This document shows, piece after piece, positions 8,659 through 17,793 of a stretch of DNA of 60,790 nucleotides. The notes under the pieces are model-generated. The model was not told the origin of the DNA, did not search any database, and saw only the letters and a program-made list of their open reading frames with translations. Made by a program: the position numbers and the translations under genes. The number at the start of each line of letters is the position of its first letter. Within the stretch, counting starts at the first letter, position 1. The stretch lies in contig JAUXOM010000046.1 in NCBI GenBank assembly GCA_030682175.1, forward strand, positions 1 through 60,790. Reading direction: 5' to 3'. The stretch comes from Rhodocyclaceae bacterium (GTDB taxonomy: Bacteria; Pseudomonadota; Gammaproteobacteria; Burkholderiales; Rhodocyclaceae).

Positions 8659-9462
8659 ATGTCGAACAAGGATCAATACCTCGTCAAGCAGGAACCCTTC
8701 TATCAGGCGCAGGGCAAGGAAGTGGCCCTCTACGAGGCGGCCTATGGCGCCCGCCTGCCGGTGATGGTGAAGGGGCCGACCGGCTGCGGCAAATCACGCT
8801 TCATCGAATACATGGCGTGGAAGCTTAAAAAACCCCTGATCACCGTGGCCTGCAACGAGGACATGACGGCGAGCGATCTGGTCGGCCGCTATCTGCTCGA
8901 AGCCAATGGCACGCGCTGGCTCGACGGCCCGCTGACCACCGCCGCCCGCATCGGCGCGATCTGCTACCTCGACGAGATCGTCGAGGCGCGTCAGGACACC
9001 ACCGTGGTGATCCACCCGCTGACCGACCACCGCCGTACCCTGCCGATCGACAAGAAGGGCGAGCTGCTTGAGGCGCACCCCGACTTTCAACTGGTGATTT
9101 CCTACAATCCGGGTTACCAGAGCCTGATGAAGGATTTGAAGCAGTCCACCAAACAGCGCTTCACCGCCTTCGGTTTCGATTACCCGGCGCCCGAACTGGA
9201 AATCGGCATCATCTCCCGTGAGACGGGACTCGCCGAGGGGACCGCCGCCAAACTGGTCGCCATCGGCCAGACCGGGCGCAATCTCAAGGGCCATGGTCTC
9301 GACGAAGGCATTTCGACGCGGCTGCTGGTGCATGCCGCCACCCTCATCAAGCGCGGCGTAGAAGCCAGCGACGCCTGTCGCATGGCACTGGTGCAACCGA
9401 TCACCGACGACCCCGACATCCGCGCCACGCTCGAACACGCGATCGACACCACCTTCATTTGA
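8659..9462 (+). CDS. cbbQ: CbbQ AAA+ ATPase, second copy (form II-linked)
   Basis: This is the second RuBisCO activase motor, 267 residues, the same length as the first CbbQ and clearly homologous along its whole length. Walker A is GPTGCGKS, Walker B is AICYLDE, and the nucleotide-sensing segment [20 protein letters not shown] is nearly identical to the form I-linked copy. It lies 233 bp after cbbM and just before a second cbbO, matching the Q2O2 arrangement known for form II RuBisCO in Acidithiobacillus. Its form II specificity is inferred from context. Confidence 0.94.
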   Translation: MSNKDQYLVKQEPFYQAQGKEVALYEAAYGARLPVMVKGPTGCGKSRFIEYMAWKLKKPLITVACNEDMTASDLVGRYLLEANGTRWLDGPLTTAARIGAICYLDEIVEARQDTTVVIHPLTDHRRTLPIDKKGELLEAHPDFQLVISYNPGYQSLMKDLKQSTKQRFTAFGFDYPAPELEIGIISRETGLAEGTAAKLVAIGQTGRNLKGHGLDEGISTRLLVHAATLIKRGVEASDACRMALVQPITDDPDIRATLEHAIDTTFI

Positions 9463-9532
9463 CGGCATGTCGCCGGGCACCGCGGCTGAACCGCCGGGTT
9501 GCGCCAAACAACGGGAGTGCGGAATTGAGGCC

Positions 9533-11797
9533 ATGACCGAAACCGAATACCAGCACCCTTTGATGAAAGGCTATTGGGACCGGCTCGACTGTGGTTTCGG
9601 GAAGGTCGCCGACGTATTCGAGGACTGCATGGCAGAAGCCCTGGCCGTGCTCAGCCTGGATGACGTCAATCAATATCTGGATGCCGCCGGCGTCCTCGGC
9701 AAGATGGGGCGCGGGGCGGATCCGCTACTGGCCTTTCTGGAAAAGTGGCCCGCCGTTGCCGCCGCGGCCGGCAGCGACATGCTCGCCCCGGTGATGGCCT
9801 TCATCGGCGCCATGCAGAAATCGCCCAACAGCCAGGCGATCGCCCCCTTCCTGCAAACACTCGGCGCCGTGGCGCGCCGCCTGCAAACGGGCGAGCAGTT
9901 ACAGCACTACCTCGACATCGCCGCCGACCTGATGAAGCGCACCACCGGCTCGATCCACGGCCATCACAGCACCTTTCCCAGTCCCGGCCTGCCCGATTTC
10001 TGCGCGCAGGCGCCGCGGCTGGTGGGCCTGCTGTCAATCTCCGGCCTGAAAAACTGGGTCGAATACGGCGTCCGCAATTACAACAACCATCCCGAGCGCC
10101 AGAAGGACTACTTCGGCCTGCAACTCGCCGACAGCCTCGCCGTACTGCAGCGCGAACGCCACGGCACGTTGTTCGCCGATGTGGAGCGCAAGCTCGACCT
10201 TTACCTGCGCGCCCTGTGGCAGGACGGCGACCAGCTGGTTCCCTATACCACCGCCTTCGACGAACTGCGCAAGCCGATCCCCTATTACGACAAGCTCGGC
10301 ATGCGCATCCCGGATGTGCTCGACGACACCAACGGCATCGCTGCCCTCGACCGCTACCGCGCCATCCTCGCCCACATGGTCGGCCACCGCCGCTGGAGCA
10401 CGCAGATCGTCGCCGACAACTACAGCCCGTTTCAGCGCATGGCGGTCGAATTCTTCGAAGACTGCCGCATCGAGAACCTGCTGATCCGCGCCTACCCCGG
10501 CTTGCGCCGCATCTTCCTGGCGCTGCACCCGCTGCCCGACGAGGCCGAGTGCGATCCGGAAACGACCTCCTGCCTGCGCCACCGTCTGGCGATGATGTCG
10601 CGCGCCCTGCTCGATCCGCAACACCCCTACACAAATCCCATCCTGCTCGAATTCACCGCGCGCTTCCATGAAACGCTCGGTGCGGGCACCTCGGACACCC
10701 GCGCGATGGCCGACCTGGCACTCGCCTACGTCACCCGCACCCGGCGCCAGAGCGACCAGCTCGCCAAGGTCTACTTCGACAACACCGTCATCGACTACCG
10801 CGACGACAACCGCCACCTGTGGGTGTTCATCGAAGACAGCGACGACGAGGAATTCTTCGACGACCCGAGCAAGCAGAACAAGAAGCCCGCCGAGATCCAG
10901 TCACTGCCGCCGCGCCACTATCCCGAATGGGACAGCGCCAGCCAGACCTATCGACCCGACTGGGCCAGCGTCTACGAAGCCCTGCATGCCAAGGGCAATC
11001 CCGCCGACATCGACAAGCTGCTGCTGAAACACGCCGTGCTGGCCAAGCAACTCAAACGGCTGCTCGACCTCATCAAGCCGCAGGAAAAAGTGCGCATCCG
11101 CTATCAGGAGGAGGGCAGCGACCTCGACCTCGACGTCGCCCTGCGTTCGCTGATCGACTTCAAGAGCGGTGCGCAACCCGACCCGCGCATCAACATGAGC
11201 CACCGCACCGACGGCCGCAACATCACCGTGCTGCTGCTGCTCGATTTGTCCGAATCGCTCAACGAGAAGGCCGCCGGTGGCCAGCAGACCATCCTCGAAC
11301 TCAGCCAGGAAGCCGTCTCCCTGCTGGCCTGGGCCATCGACTGCCTGGGCGATCCCTGCGCGATTGCCGGCTTCCACTCCAACACCCGCCACGAGGTGCG
11401 CTACCAGCACATCAAGGGCTTTTCCGAGCGCTGGGACGATACCGTCAAGGCACGCCTGGCCGCCATGGAAGCCGGCTGGTCCACGCGCATGGGCGCGGCC
11501 CTGCGCCACGCCGGCCACTACCTGGCACCGCGCCGCGCCGACAAGAAAATCCTGCTGCTGCTCACCGACGGCGCACCCGCCGACATCGACGTCAGCGAAC
11601 CCGACCACCTGCGCGCCGACGCCAAGAAAGCCGTCGATGAACTGGCGACGCAGGGCATCACCACCTTCTGCCTGAGCCTCGACCCCAATGCCGACGAATA
11701 CGTGCGCGAGATTTTCGGCAACCACTGGCGCGTCCTCGACCGCATCGAGCGCCTGCCCGAACAACTACCGTTGCTGTATCTCAGCCTGACGCGCTGA
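9533..11797 (+). CDS. cbbO: CbbO, VWA-domain activase adaptor, second copy (form II-linked)
   Basis: This is the adaptor for the second CbbQ, 754 residues from the chosen start. The VWA domain is C-terminal, with MIDAS DLSES at D571 and LTDGAPAD near D679. The start at 9533 has a GAGG ribosome binding site and begins MTETEYQHPL; a possible ATG at 9467, 4 bp after cbbQ2, lacks one and adds 22 low-complexity residues. The stop codon falls in the palindromic left edge of a family-1 repeat. Because the LTR ending is shared with the other CbbO, the coding end appears intact. Confidence 0.92.
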   Translation: MTETEYQHPLMKGYWDRLDCGFGKVADVFEDCMAEALAVLSLDDVNQYLDAAGVLGKMGRGADPLLAFLEKWPAVAAAAGSDMLAPVMAFIGAMQKSPNSQAIAPFLQTLGAVARRLQTGEQLQHYLDIAADLMKRTTGSIHGHHSTFPSPGLPDFCAQAPRLVGLLSISGLKNWVEYGVRNYNNHPERQKDYFGLQLADSLAVLQRERHGTLFADVERKLDLYLRALWQDGDQLVPYTTAFDELRKPIPYYDKLGMRIPDVLDDTNGIAALDRYRAILAHMVGHRRWSTQIVADNYSPFQRMAVEFFEDCRIENLLIRAYPGLRRIFLALHPLPDEAECDPETTSCLRHRLAMMSRALLDPQHPYTNPILLEFTARFHETLGAGTSDTRAMADLALAYVTRTRRQSDQLAKVYFDNTVIDYRDDNRHLWVFIEDSDDEEFFDDPSKQNKKPAEIQSLPPRHYPEWDSASQTYRPDWASVYEALHAKGNPADIDKLLLKHAVLAKQLKRLLDLIKPQEKVRIRYQEEGSDLDLDVALRSLIDFKSGAQPDPRINMSHRTDGRNITVLLLLDLSESLNEKAAGGQQTILELSQEAVSLLAWAIDCLGDPCAIAGFHSNTRHEVRYQHIKGFSERWDDTVKARLAAMEAGWSTRMGAALRHAGHYLAPRRADKKILLLLTDGAPADIDVSEPDHLRADAKKAVDELATQGITTFCLSLDPNADEYVREIFGNHWRVLDRIERLPEQLPLLYLSLTR

Positions 11798-11904
11798 GCG
11801 CGCAAAAGTCGGCGCTGGTGGGACGGCGGGGAATCCCGTTTTCGGGACTGGCGGGACAAAGTGCCCCGCAGCGGGTATGAAATGCCCCGCATGGGGTACG
11901 GCGG
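11784..11904 (+). repeat. Long family-1 repeat at the 3' end of cbbO2
   Basis: This is an extended copy of family 1. It starts with a 13-bp palindrome CGCGCTGAGCGCG at 11790-11802 that includes the cbbO2 stop, then the core from 11804, then GAATCCCGTTTTCGGGACTGG and two GCCCCGCA-type motifs ending GGGGTACGGCGG. The first 35 bp (11784-11818) are identical to 18593-18627. The gap up to the PEP-CTERM gene terminator is otherwise featureless, apart from a short direct repeat of TTTCTTCACTG. Confidence 0.75.
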
Positions 11905-11971
11905 CAACCGTGGTCTGACCCTGTTTCTTCACTGTTTCTTCACTGCTGTTTGTTCCACTGGTTGTTCCAAC

Positions 11972-11995
11972 AAAAAGCCCTGCCGAAGCAGGGCT
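11972..11995 (-). terminator. Rho-independent terminator of the PEP-CTERM gene
   Basis: Read on the minus strand, a hairpin of AGCCCTGC and GCAGGGCT with a TTCG tetraloop is followed by five T. It lies 21 bp beyond the stop of the PEP-CTERM gene. Confidence 0.8.
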
Positions 11996-12015
11996 GTCGT
12001 CAGGAGAGTCGCCGA

Positions 12016-12669
12016 TTACTGCTTGCGCCGACGCGATGCCGCAAGCCCCGCCAGGCCAAAACCAAGAAGGGCAAGGGTGCCCGGTTCCGGCACGCTGCTG
12101 GTAAGTTGAAAGGCCAAGTCTCGAGTTGAAAAATCCCAGGAGGTGCTGCCATTCGCCTGCTGAAAACCGCCGTCGCCCGAGCTGGCTGCACTTGCCCAAA
12201 GCCAACCCTTGAAGGAATTATCGAAAATCGAGAGCCAATATGTTGAACCTGCTGATGCGGCAAAAGGACTGTCCAAGTCGGATGAATAGAAAAGGAGGAG
12301 CGTATCGAGTCCTCCACTGGATGGCACGGACACGGTCGTTATCGTCAGTGTTCCGGTTGTGGAGAGGATGGCCGCACCGGGCGAGCCGTTGTTGTCGCTA
12401 TAAAAAGTGAAGGTGAAGCTGGGGTTGAATAGGACATTGCTAAATATCCACATTCCCCACCAGTGAACGTCAGTGATGGTCGCTCCTCCCGCCAGATTGA
12501 AATTGTCGGCAGCCCGATAACCTGGGGGGCTCCCAAAAAAATCCCGCGGGCTCGAAATATATGAAGCATGAGAGTCCAGGCCCGCAGGCTGATCAAAAAC
12601 CACGCTCGCAGCTGCCGTCCCACTCCATAAGGTTGCCGCGAAGAAAAAAGCAAGAATCCTGTTCAACAT
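12016..12669 (-). CDS. PEP-CTERM sorting domain protein
   Basis: This 217-residue secreted protein has an N-terminal signal peptide (MLNRILAFFFAATLWSGTA) and a C-terminal PEP-CTERM signal: SVPEPGT, a hydrophobic helix and the basic end ASRRRKQ. Such proteins are sorted by exosortase, often to the cell surface or a polysaccharide matrix. The body is Ser/Gly/Thr-rich and probably beta-sheet; I do not recognise a catalytic domain. The ATG at 12669 was chosen over an upstream TTG at 12684. It is a single-gene unit with its own sigma-54-like promoter and terminator. No exosortase gene is in the window. Confidence 0.88.
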   Translation of the reverse strand: MLNRILAFFFAATLWSGTAAASVVFDQPAGLDSHASYISSPRDFFGSPPGYRAADNFNLAGGATITDVHWWGMWIFSNVLFNPSFTFTFYSDNNGSPGAAILSTTGTLTITTVSVPSSGGLDTLLLFYSSDLDSPFAASAGSTYWLSIFDNSFKGWLWASAASSGDGGFQQANGSTSWDFSTRDLAFQLTSSVPEPGTLALLGFGLAGLAASRRRKQ

Positions 12670-12708
12670 ATTCCCCCCCACCAATAAGTTAAGCTATGCA
12701 GTATTGCC

Positions 12709-12725
12709 AAGCAATATTTGCTCCA
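12709..12725 (-). promoter_or_regulatory. Sigma-54-type promoter of the PEP-CTERM gene
   Basis: On the minus strand, TGGAGC, a 5-bp spacer and TTGCTT fit the -24/-12 consensus with the required 10 bp between GG and GC. The predicted start lies near 12700, giving a leader of about 30 nt. RpoN is encoded in this window at 44390. Confidence 0.65.
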
Positions 12726-12787
12726 GAAAACGAATGTTCATGAATTCATATGGATAACCTTAATATCGCCGCTCATTCGTCGGCATC

Positions 12788-12804
12788 TGTAAAACATTCC
12801 GACA
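12788..12804 (-). promoter_or_regulatory. Candidate enhancer site (PrsR-like) upstream of the PEP-CTERM gene
   Basis: The plus strand reads TGTAAAACATTCCGACA, about 70 bp upstream of the -24 element. This resembles, from memory, the bipartite sites upstream of PEP-CTERM genes controlled by PrsK/PrsR with RpoN. The spacing suits an enhancer-binding protein. The assignment to PrsR is inference. Confidence 0.45.
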
Positions 12805-12872
12805 CTTTTTGCATAACCACGTAGCTTGCTGTCGAGTGCAATACATAGGCAATAAATCGGGGGCAGACTCTA

Positions 12873-14381
12873 TTGATCGCACCGACTTTTGAAGAAAACA
12901 GCTTAGCCACGACCACAGCCCTCGTCTGGTTCCGCCGCGACCTGCGGGATTTTGATCATGCCGCGCTTGCCCTCGCGCTGCGCCGGCATGCGCGGGTTTA
13001 TTGCGCATTCATCTTCGATACCGACATCCTGACGCCGCTACCGCGGCAGGATCGGCGTGTCGACTTCATCCACCGTGCGCTGCTCGAACTCGCTGCGGCC
13101 TTGCGGGCCAGGGGTGGCGGCTTGATCGTGCGCCAGGGTCGGGCGATTGAGGAAATTCCCCGCCTGGCGGCGCAACTCGAGGCAATGGCGGTTTATGCCA
13201 ATCGCGACTACGCGCCGGCCGCACGGGAGCGCGATGCGCGCGTCGCGGCACAGCTGGCAGCGGACGGACGCAGCTTCAGCGACTGCAAGGATCAGGTCAT
13301 TTTCGAGCGCGACGAGGTGCTGACGAAAACCGGCACGCCGTTTTCCGTCTTCACGCCCTACAGCCGCGCCTGGCGGGCAAGTCTGTCTCCCGCTGACCTT
13401 GCAGCCCACGACTGCAGCGCGCAACCGGGGCAACTGGCCGCGCAGGATGCCGTCCCCGACAAGAAGGCGGACACGGCAACTGCCGTTCCGCGTGTCCCGA
13501 AAAGGGGATTCCCTGCGGTCACGCCGACTTTTCCGACACTGGCTGACTTGGGCTTTGCGGCGACCGATCTACAGGTGCCGACCGGCATGAGCGGCGGCGC
13601 GCAGTTGTTCGAGGATTTCCTCACGCGCATCGACCGCTATCACGAGGCACGCGATTTTCCCGCGCAGAAGGGGCCTTCCTATCTCTCGCCGCACCTGCGT
13701 TTCGGCACGGTGTCGATCCGTCAGCTAGCCGCCGCCGCGCATGCCGAGAGCCTGCATGCCACAGGGCGCGGCGCGGAAGTCTGGCTCAATGAACTGATCT
13801 GGCGCGAGTTCTATCAGATGATTTTGTGGCATCGCCCGGATGTGGTGGACCATGCCTTCAAACCCGCCTACGCTGCGCTCGTCTGGGATGCGGCACCCGA
13901 GCTGTTCGCCGCGTGGCAGCAAGGCCGCACCGGCTATCCGCTGGTCGATGCCGCGCAGCGCCAGTTGCTGCAAAGCGGCTGGATGCACAACCGCCTGCGC
14001 ATGGTTTCGGCGTCGTTTCTCACCAAGGATCTGGGCATCGACTGGCGGCGCGGCGCAGCGCATTTCGCCGACTGGCTGCTCGATTACGATCTGGCCTCGA
14101 ACAACGGCGGCTGGCAGTGGGCCGCCTCGACCGGCTGCGATGCGCAGCCGTACTTTCGCATCTTCAATCCGGTCACGCAGTCGGAACGCTTCGACCCGCA
14201 GGGCAAGTTCATCCGGCGCTATGTGCCGGAACTCAAGGATGTGCCGGACAAGTTCGTTCACGCGCCGTGGAAGTTGCCAACGCCGCCGGCCGACTATCCC
14301 GCGCCCGTCGTCGACCACGCCGTGGCGCGCGAAAGAACGCTGGCGCGCTTTTCAGCGGTCAGGCGCGGCCCGAACGATTGA
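12873..14381 (+). CDS. phrB: Deoxyribodipyrimidine photolyase (class I, CPD) with repeat-derived insert
   Basis: This flavoprotein repairs UV-induced pyrimidine dimers using blue light. The 502-residue protein has the N-terminal antenna-binding Rossmann domain (LVWFRRDLRDFDH) and the C-terminal FAD domain with ELIWREFYQMILWH, WMHNRLRMVSASFLTKDL, and the signature DYDLASNNGGWQWAASTGCDAQPYFRIFNP. No ATG fits; the TTG at 12873 preceded by GGGGGC is the best start. Residues 208-220 (VPKRGFPAVTPTF) are encoded by a family-1 repeat in the linker between the two domains. It is convergent with fbp, 9 bp apart. Confidence 0.93.
   Translation: MIAPTFEENSLATTTALVWFRRDLRDFDHAALALALRRHARVYCAFIFDTDILTPLPRQDRRVDFIHRALLELAAALRARGGGLIVRQGRAIEEIPRLAAQLEAMAVYANRDYAPAARERDARVAAQLAADGRSFSDCKDQVIFERDEVLTKTGTPFSVFTPYSRAWRASLSPADLAAHDCSAQPGQLAAQDAVPDKKADTATAVPRVPKRGFPAVTPTFPTLADLGFAATDLQVPTGMSGGAQLFEDFLTRIDRYHEARDFPAQKGPSYLSPHLRFGTVSIRQLAAAAHAESLHATGRGAEVWLNELIWREFYQMILWHRPDVVDHAFKPAYAALVWDAAPELFAAWQQGRTGYPLVDAAQRQLLQSGWMHNRLRMVSASFLTKDLGIDWRRGAAHFADWLLDYDLASNNGGWQWAASTGCDAQPYFRIFNPVTQSERFDPQGKFIRRYVPELKDVPDKFVHAPWKLPTPPADYPAPVVDHAVARERTLARFSAVRRGPND
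13495..13532 (-). repeat. Family-1 repeat (B form) inside the photolyase gene
   Basis: The stretch TCCCGAAAAGGGGATTCCCT followed by GCGGTCACGCCGACTTTT matches the B-form repeats at 40988-41060 and 42032-42073. It keeps the photolyase frame open and encodes a Pro-rich linker segment. Confidence 0.8.
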
Positions 14382-14390
14382 TTGCCGCGC

Positions 14391-15404
<1,014 letters not shown>

Positions 15405-15608
15405 GGAATTGCTCCTCGAAAAGGCAAAACCGCACTTTAGCGGGCTGCGCCGCGGTGTGGCGGAAACTTTTCTTATTGTCAGGATAAGTCGGCGCCCGAT
15501 GGCACGCCAGGACTCAAGTGGCGGGCGGGTTCAGTCGATTGCGGATTGGGCACCGCGCCCTGCACGGGGTTGCGCGCGCGACCGGTGTCGCGGGGAACCC
15601 GAACACGG

Positions 15609-16112
15609 TCAGGCGCTTTCTGCGGCAATCGAGCGCACGGCCAGGCCGAACGGCCCCTCTTGCCGGTCGGCGATCAGCATGCCGATCTGCCGCAGCCTGG
15701 CCGTATCGAGCGGCGGGGCATCGGGTACCGCTCGCCCGCGCCAGTTCGGCAAAAAGTCGGCGCTGGCGAGACGGCATGACGTCCAGATACCCGCTGGGGG
15801 ATCGAAATACGCCTGGTAATTGACGCCGTCAAAGCCGTTGTCGGTGCGCAGATTCAGCTTGTAACGCTTGCCGTCGCCACGGACTTCCAGAAGATAAGCA
15901 ACGACTTCTTGCCTGCCGAGATCACAGGGTTGGCAGCGCACCGAGGCGAACCCGCCGTTGTTCTCGAACGAGACATGCCCGGCAAATACAGCATACCCCG
16001 CCGGGTCGTGGCGAAGCTGGCTGTGGGATACCCCGCCCATCACGCCATCGTTGATCGGGTTCCACAACGCCACCGACCGCGGGTCGGAAAAATCGAACAG
16101 CACTGAAGTCAT
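15609..16112 (-). CDS. CIA30 family protein
   Basis: This 167-residue protein belongs to the CIA30 family (complex I intermediate-associated protein 30), a beta-sandwich fold. The signature WNPINDGVMGGVS near the start and GDGKRYKLNLRTDNGFDGVNYQAYF in the middle support this. The bacterial role is not settled. Residues 113-121 (within SCRLASADFLPNW) overlap a family-1 repeat copy, although this region also looks like the family's native pattern. It has no signal peptide. The 200 bp between it and fbp hold no gene. Confidence 0.82.
   Translation of the reverse strand: MTSVLFDFSDPRSVALWNPINDGVMGGVSHSQLRHDPAGYAVFAGHVSFENNGGFASVRCQPCDLGRQEVVAYLLEVRGDGKRYKLNLRTDNGFDGVNYQAYFDPPAGIWTSCRLASADFLPNWRGRAVPDAPPLDTARLRQIGMLIADRQEGPFGLAVRSIAAESA
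15752..15775 (+). repeat. Family-1 repeat inside the CIA30 gene
   Basis: The plus strand reads AAAAGTCGGCGCTGGCGAGA then CGGC, with one difference from the common core. It is antisense to the gene and in frame within it. Confidence 0.7.
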
Positions 16113-16247
16113 TCAAATCGGGATCGGCAATATTGCAATATCAACAAGAGGTCAGACACCACGCGCACTGGATTAGCTTGTCTTCCTAACTTTCATGGTC
16201 GGCAAGGCCGCCCAGAATAATGAAAGTCTTGCGTTATGCCAGTTAAT

Positions 16248-16292
16248 GTAGGTCGGGCGCAAGCCCGACTGTCGGGCTTGCGCCCGACCTAC
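16248..16292. repeat. Perfect 22-bp inverted repeat (strong hairpin)
   Basis: Two 22-bp arms, 16248-16269 and 16271-16292, are exactly complementary around a single T. Each arm contains GTAGGTCGGGC. It lies just after the stop of the minus-strand DCC gene and could end its transcript, though it has no T tract. It resembles small palindromic repeats common in proteobacterial genomes. Confidence 0.85.
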
Positions 16293-16308
16293 ACGGGTGT
16301 GTTTCACG

Positions 16309-16695
16309 CTAACGGTAAATCCACTGCGCCAAACGCAACAAGGGCGGTCCCACCAGGGCCGATACCCTGGCCCGGTGTCGGGCGAAGACGGCATAGGCGG
16401 GCTCCAGCAACCAGCGCAGCCAGGGTCGCGAAAACAGCCAGGCCAGCAATGGCAGATCGGCGCGGCGGTAGGCTGCGGCGAATACCGGCACACCGACCAG
16501 GGTATGTCCGTCGTCGAGAACGGCGTGGATGTTGTCCAAGGCCCGCGCGCACACCACCGTGCAAGGCAACTCGGCACCCGGTTGGCTGAGGTCGACAAAC
16601 CGCAGCAACTGGCGTCGGTTGCGCGCTGCCAGCATATGGATTTCCGCCGCACAGAGCGGGCAGGCGCTATCGAAATACACGGTCATCGCTTGCAT
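16309..16695 (-). CDS. DCC family thiol-disulfide oxidoreductase-like protein (DUF393)
   Basis: This protein of about 128 residues starts MQAMTVYFDSACPLCAAEI, with the CxxC-type motif CPLC that marks the DCC/DUF393 family, predicted to be thioredoxin-related. Later features are RFVDLSQPGAEL and a Trp-rich C-terminal region (LAWLFSRPWLRWLLEPAYAVF). The start is uncertain: 16695 or 16686 gives the expected beginning, while an open frame to 16800 adds unlikely residues. No clear ribosome binding site was seen. Confidence 0.75.
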   Translation of the reverse strand: MQAMTVYFDSACPLCAAEIHMLAARNRRQLLRFVDLSQPGAELPCTVVCARALDNIHAVLDDGHTLVGVPVFAAAYRRADLPLLAWLFSRPWLRWLLEPAYAVFARHRARVSALVGPPLLRLAQWIYR

Positions 16696-16937
16696 GATGG
16701 CGTCTCGCTGTCGTTCAATGGATGGATGGCGAGCGAGGGCAGACCCGGCAACAAGCTGCCAGGCCGCAACGCGGTGGCTAATGCGCGCAGGACTGCGCAC
16801 TCCACCCGAAGAGGGCGGTCGCCAGCAGCCTGCAAACAGTCGGGGGAAGACATCAGTGGGTAGGCCTCAATAAAAACTTTGGAAAAATGGCTCTGATCGC
16901 TTATCCTATGCCTAAAATTCAGCTTTGTCCAGGACAA

Positions 16938-17480
16938 ATGAACCAAATTCAAACTTTTCGCCGGTATCTCGCCACGATTTTGTTCAGCTTGTTTCTCTCG
17001 GGTTGCGCCCTGGGCCCGCCCCCGGGTGTGGTCCCGATCAGCGGCTTTGAACTGCCACGTTATCTCGGACACTGGTATGAAATTGCACGACTCGATCACA
17101 GTTTCGAACGGGGCATGACCGATGTCAGCGCCCACTACCGGCTGCGTGAGGACAATAGCGTCGAGGTCATCAACCGTGGCTACGAAACCGCCAAGGCTCG
17201 CTGGCGGGAAGCCGTCGGCACCGCCCGACTCATCGGCGAGCCGACGCGTGGTTCGCTCAAAGTCTCCTTCTTTGGCCCGTTCTACGGCGGGTATCACATC
17301 GCAGCCCTGGATCCAGATTACCGCTGGAGCCTGGTCGTTGGTCCCGATACCGGCTACGCCTGGATTCTTGCCCGCGACAAAATCCTTCCCGCCGGGATAC
17401 GCGAACAGCTGGTGCAACAAGCCGCCGCGGCTGGCATCGACACAAACGCTTTGATCTGGGTTGAGCACGCCAGGGAATAG
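16938..17480 (+). CDS. blc: Outer-membrane lipoprotein, Blc-type lipocalin
   Basis: This bacterial lipocalin probably binds fatty acids or lysophospholipids at the outer membrane. The 180-residue protein has a signal peptide with lipobox LSGC, then the lipocalin motif YLGHWYEIARLDHSFERG, NRGYETAKARW, and a C-terminal WILARDKILPAGI. The ATG at 16938 was chosen because AGGA precedes it and the signal peptide then has normal length; an upstream in-frame Met at 16887 adds 17 residues before it. It is a single gene. Confidence 0.92.
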   Translation: MNQIQTFRRYLATILFSLFLSGCALGPPPGVVPISGFELPRYLGHWYEIARLDHSFERGMTDVSAHYRLREDNSVEVINRGYETAKARWREAVGTARLIGEPTRGSLKVSFFGPFYGGYHIAALDPDYRWSLVVGPDTGYAWILARDKILPAGIREQLVQQAAAAGIDTNALIWVEHARE

Positions 17481-17793
17481 TTGACCTGGACAATTCTGGA
17501 ATGCTTGAACGCAGAAAGCCGATCTACAAGTCAGGATTACTGCCACTTCCGTGAATCTCCCTCAAGAACAGCGTGACCCAGCCATTTCTCGACTCTGGCC
17601 ATGGGCAGCGACTGTTCGATCATGGTGAAACCGGGATCGACGCCAGCGACATCGAACTCCCGCTTCAAGTTCAGGGCGCTCTACCCACCCCCTCACCCAA
17701 TATCGAGCAAGGTGGTGGACGGGCGCTTCGCGTGCTGGCGAATCAAGAGCGGCGACGTGCCGGCCACAGTGTGTGTATTCCGTGGCCGCGCGA
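17481..17793. other. Gap without a confident gene; possible decayed coding fragment
   Basis: No intact gene is supported here. On the minus strand, about 17541-17683 contains a 46-codon open stretch ending in a stop. It reads like a protein C-terminus (KREFDVAGVDPGFTMIEQ and VEKWLGHAVLEGD) but is closed upstream by a stop. It may be a gene remnant; I could not assign a family. A plus-strand frame running into DUF502 is a shadow. Confidence 0.3.
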
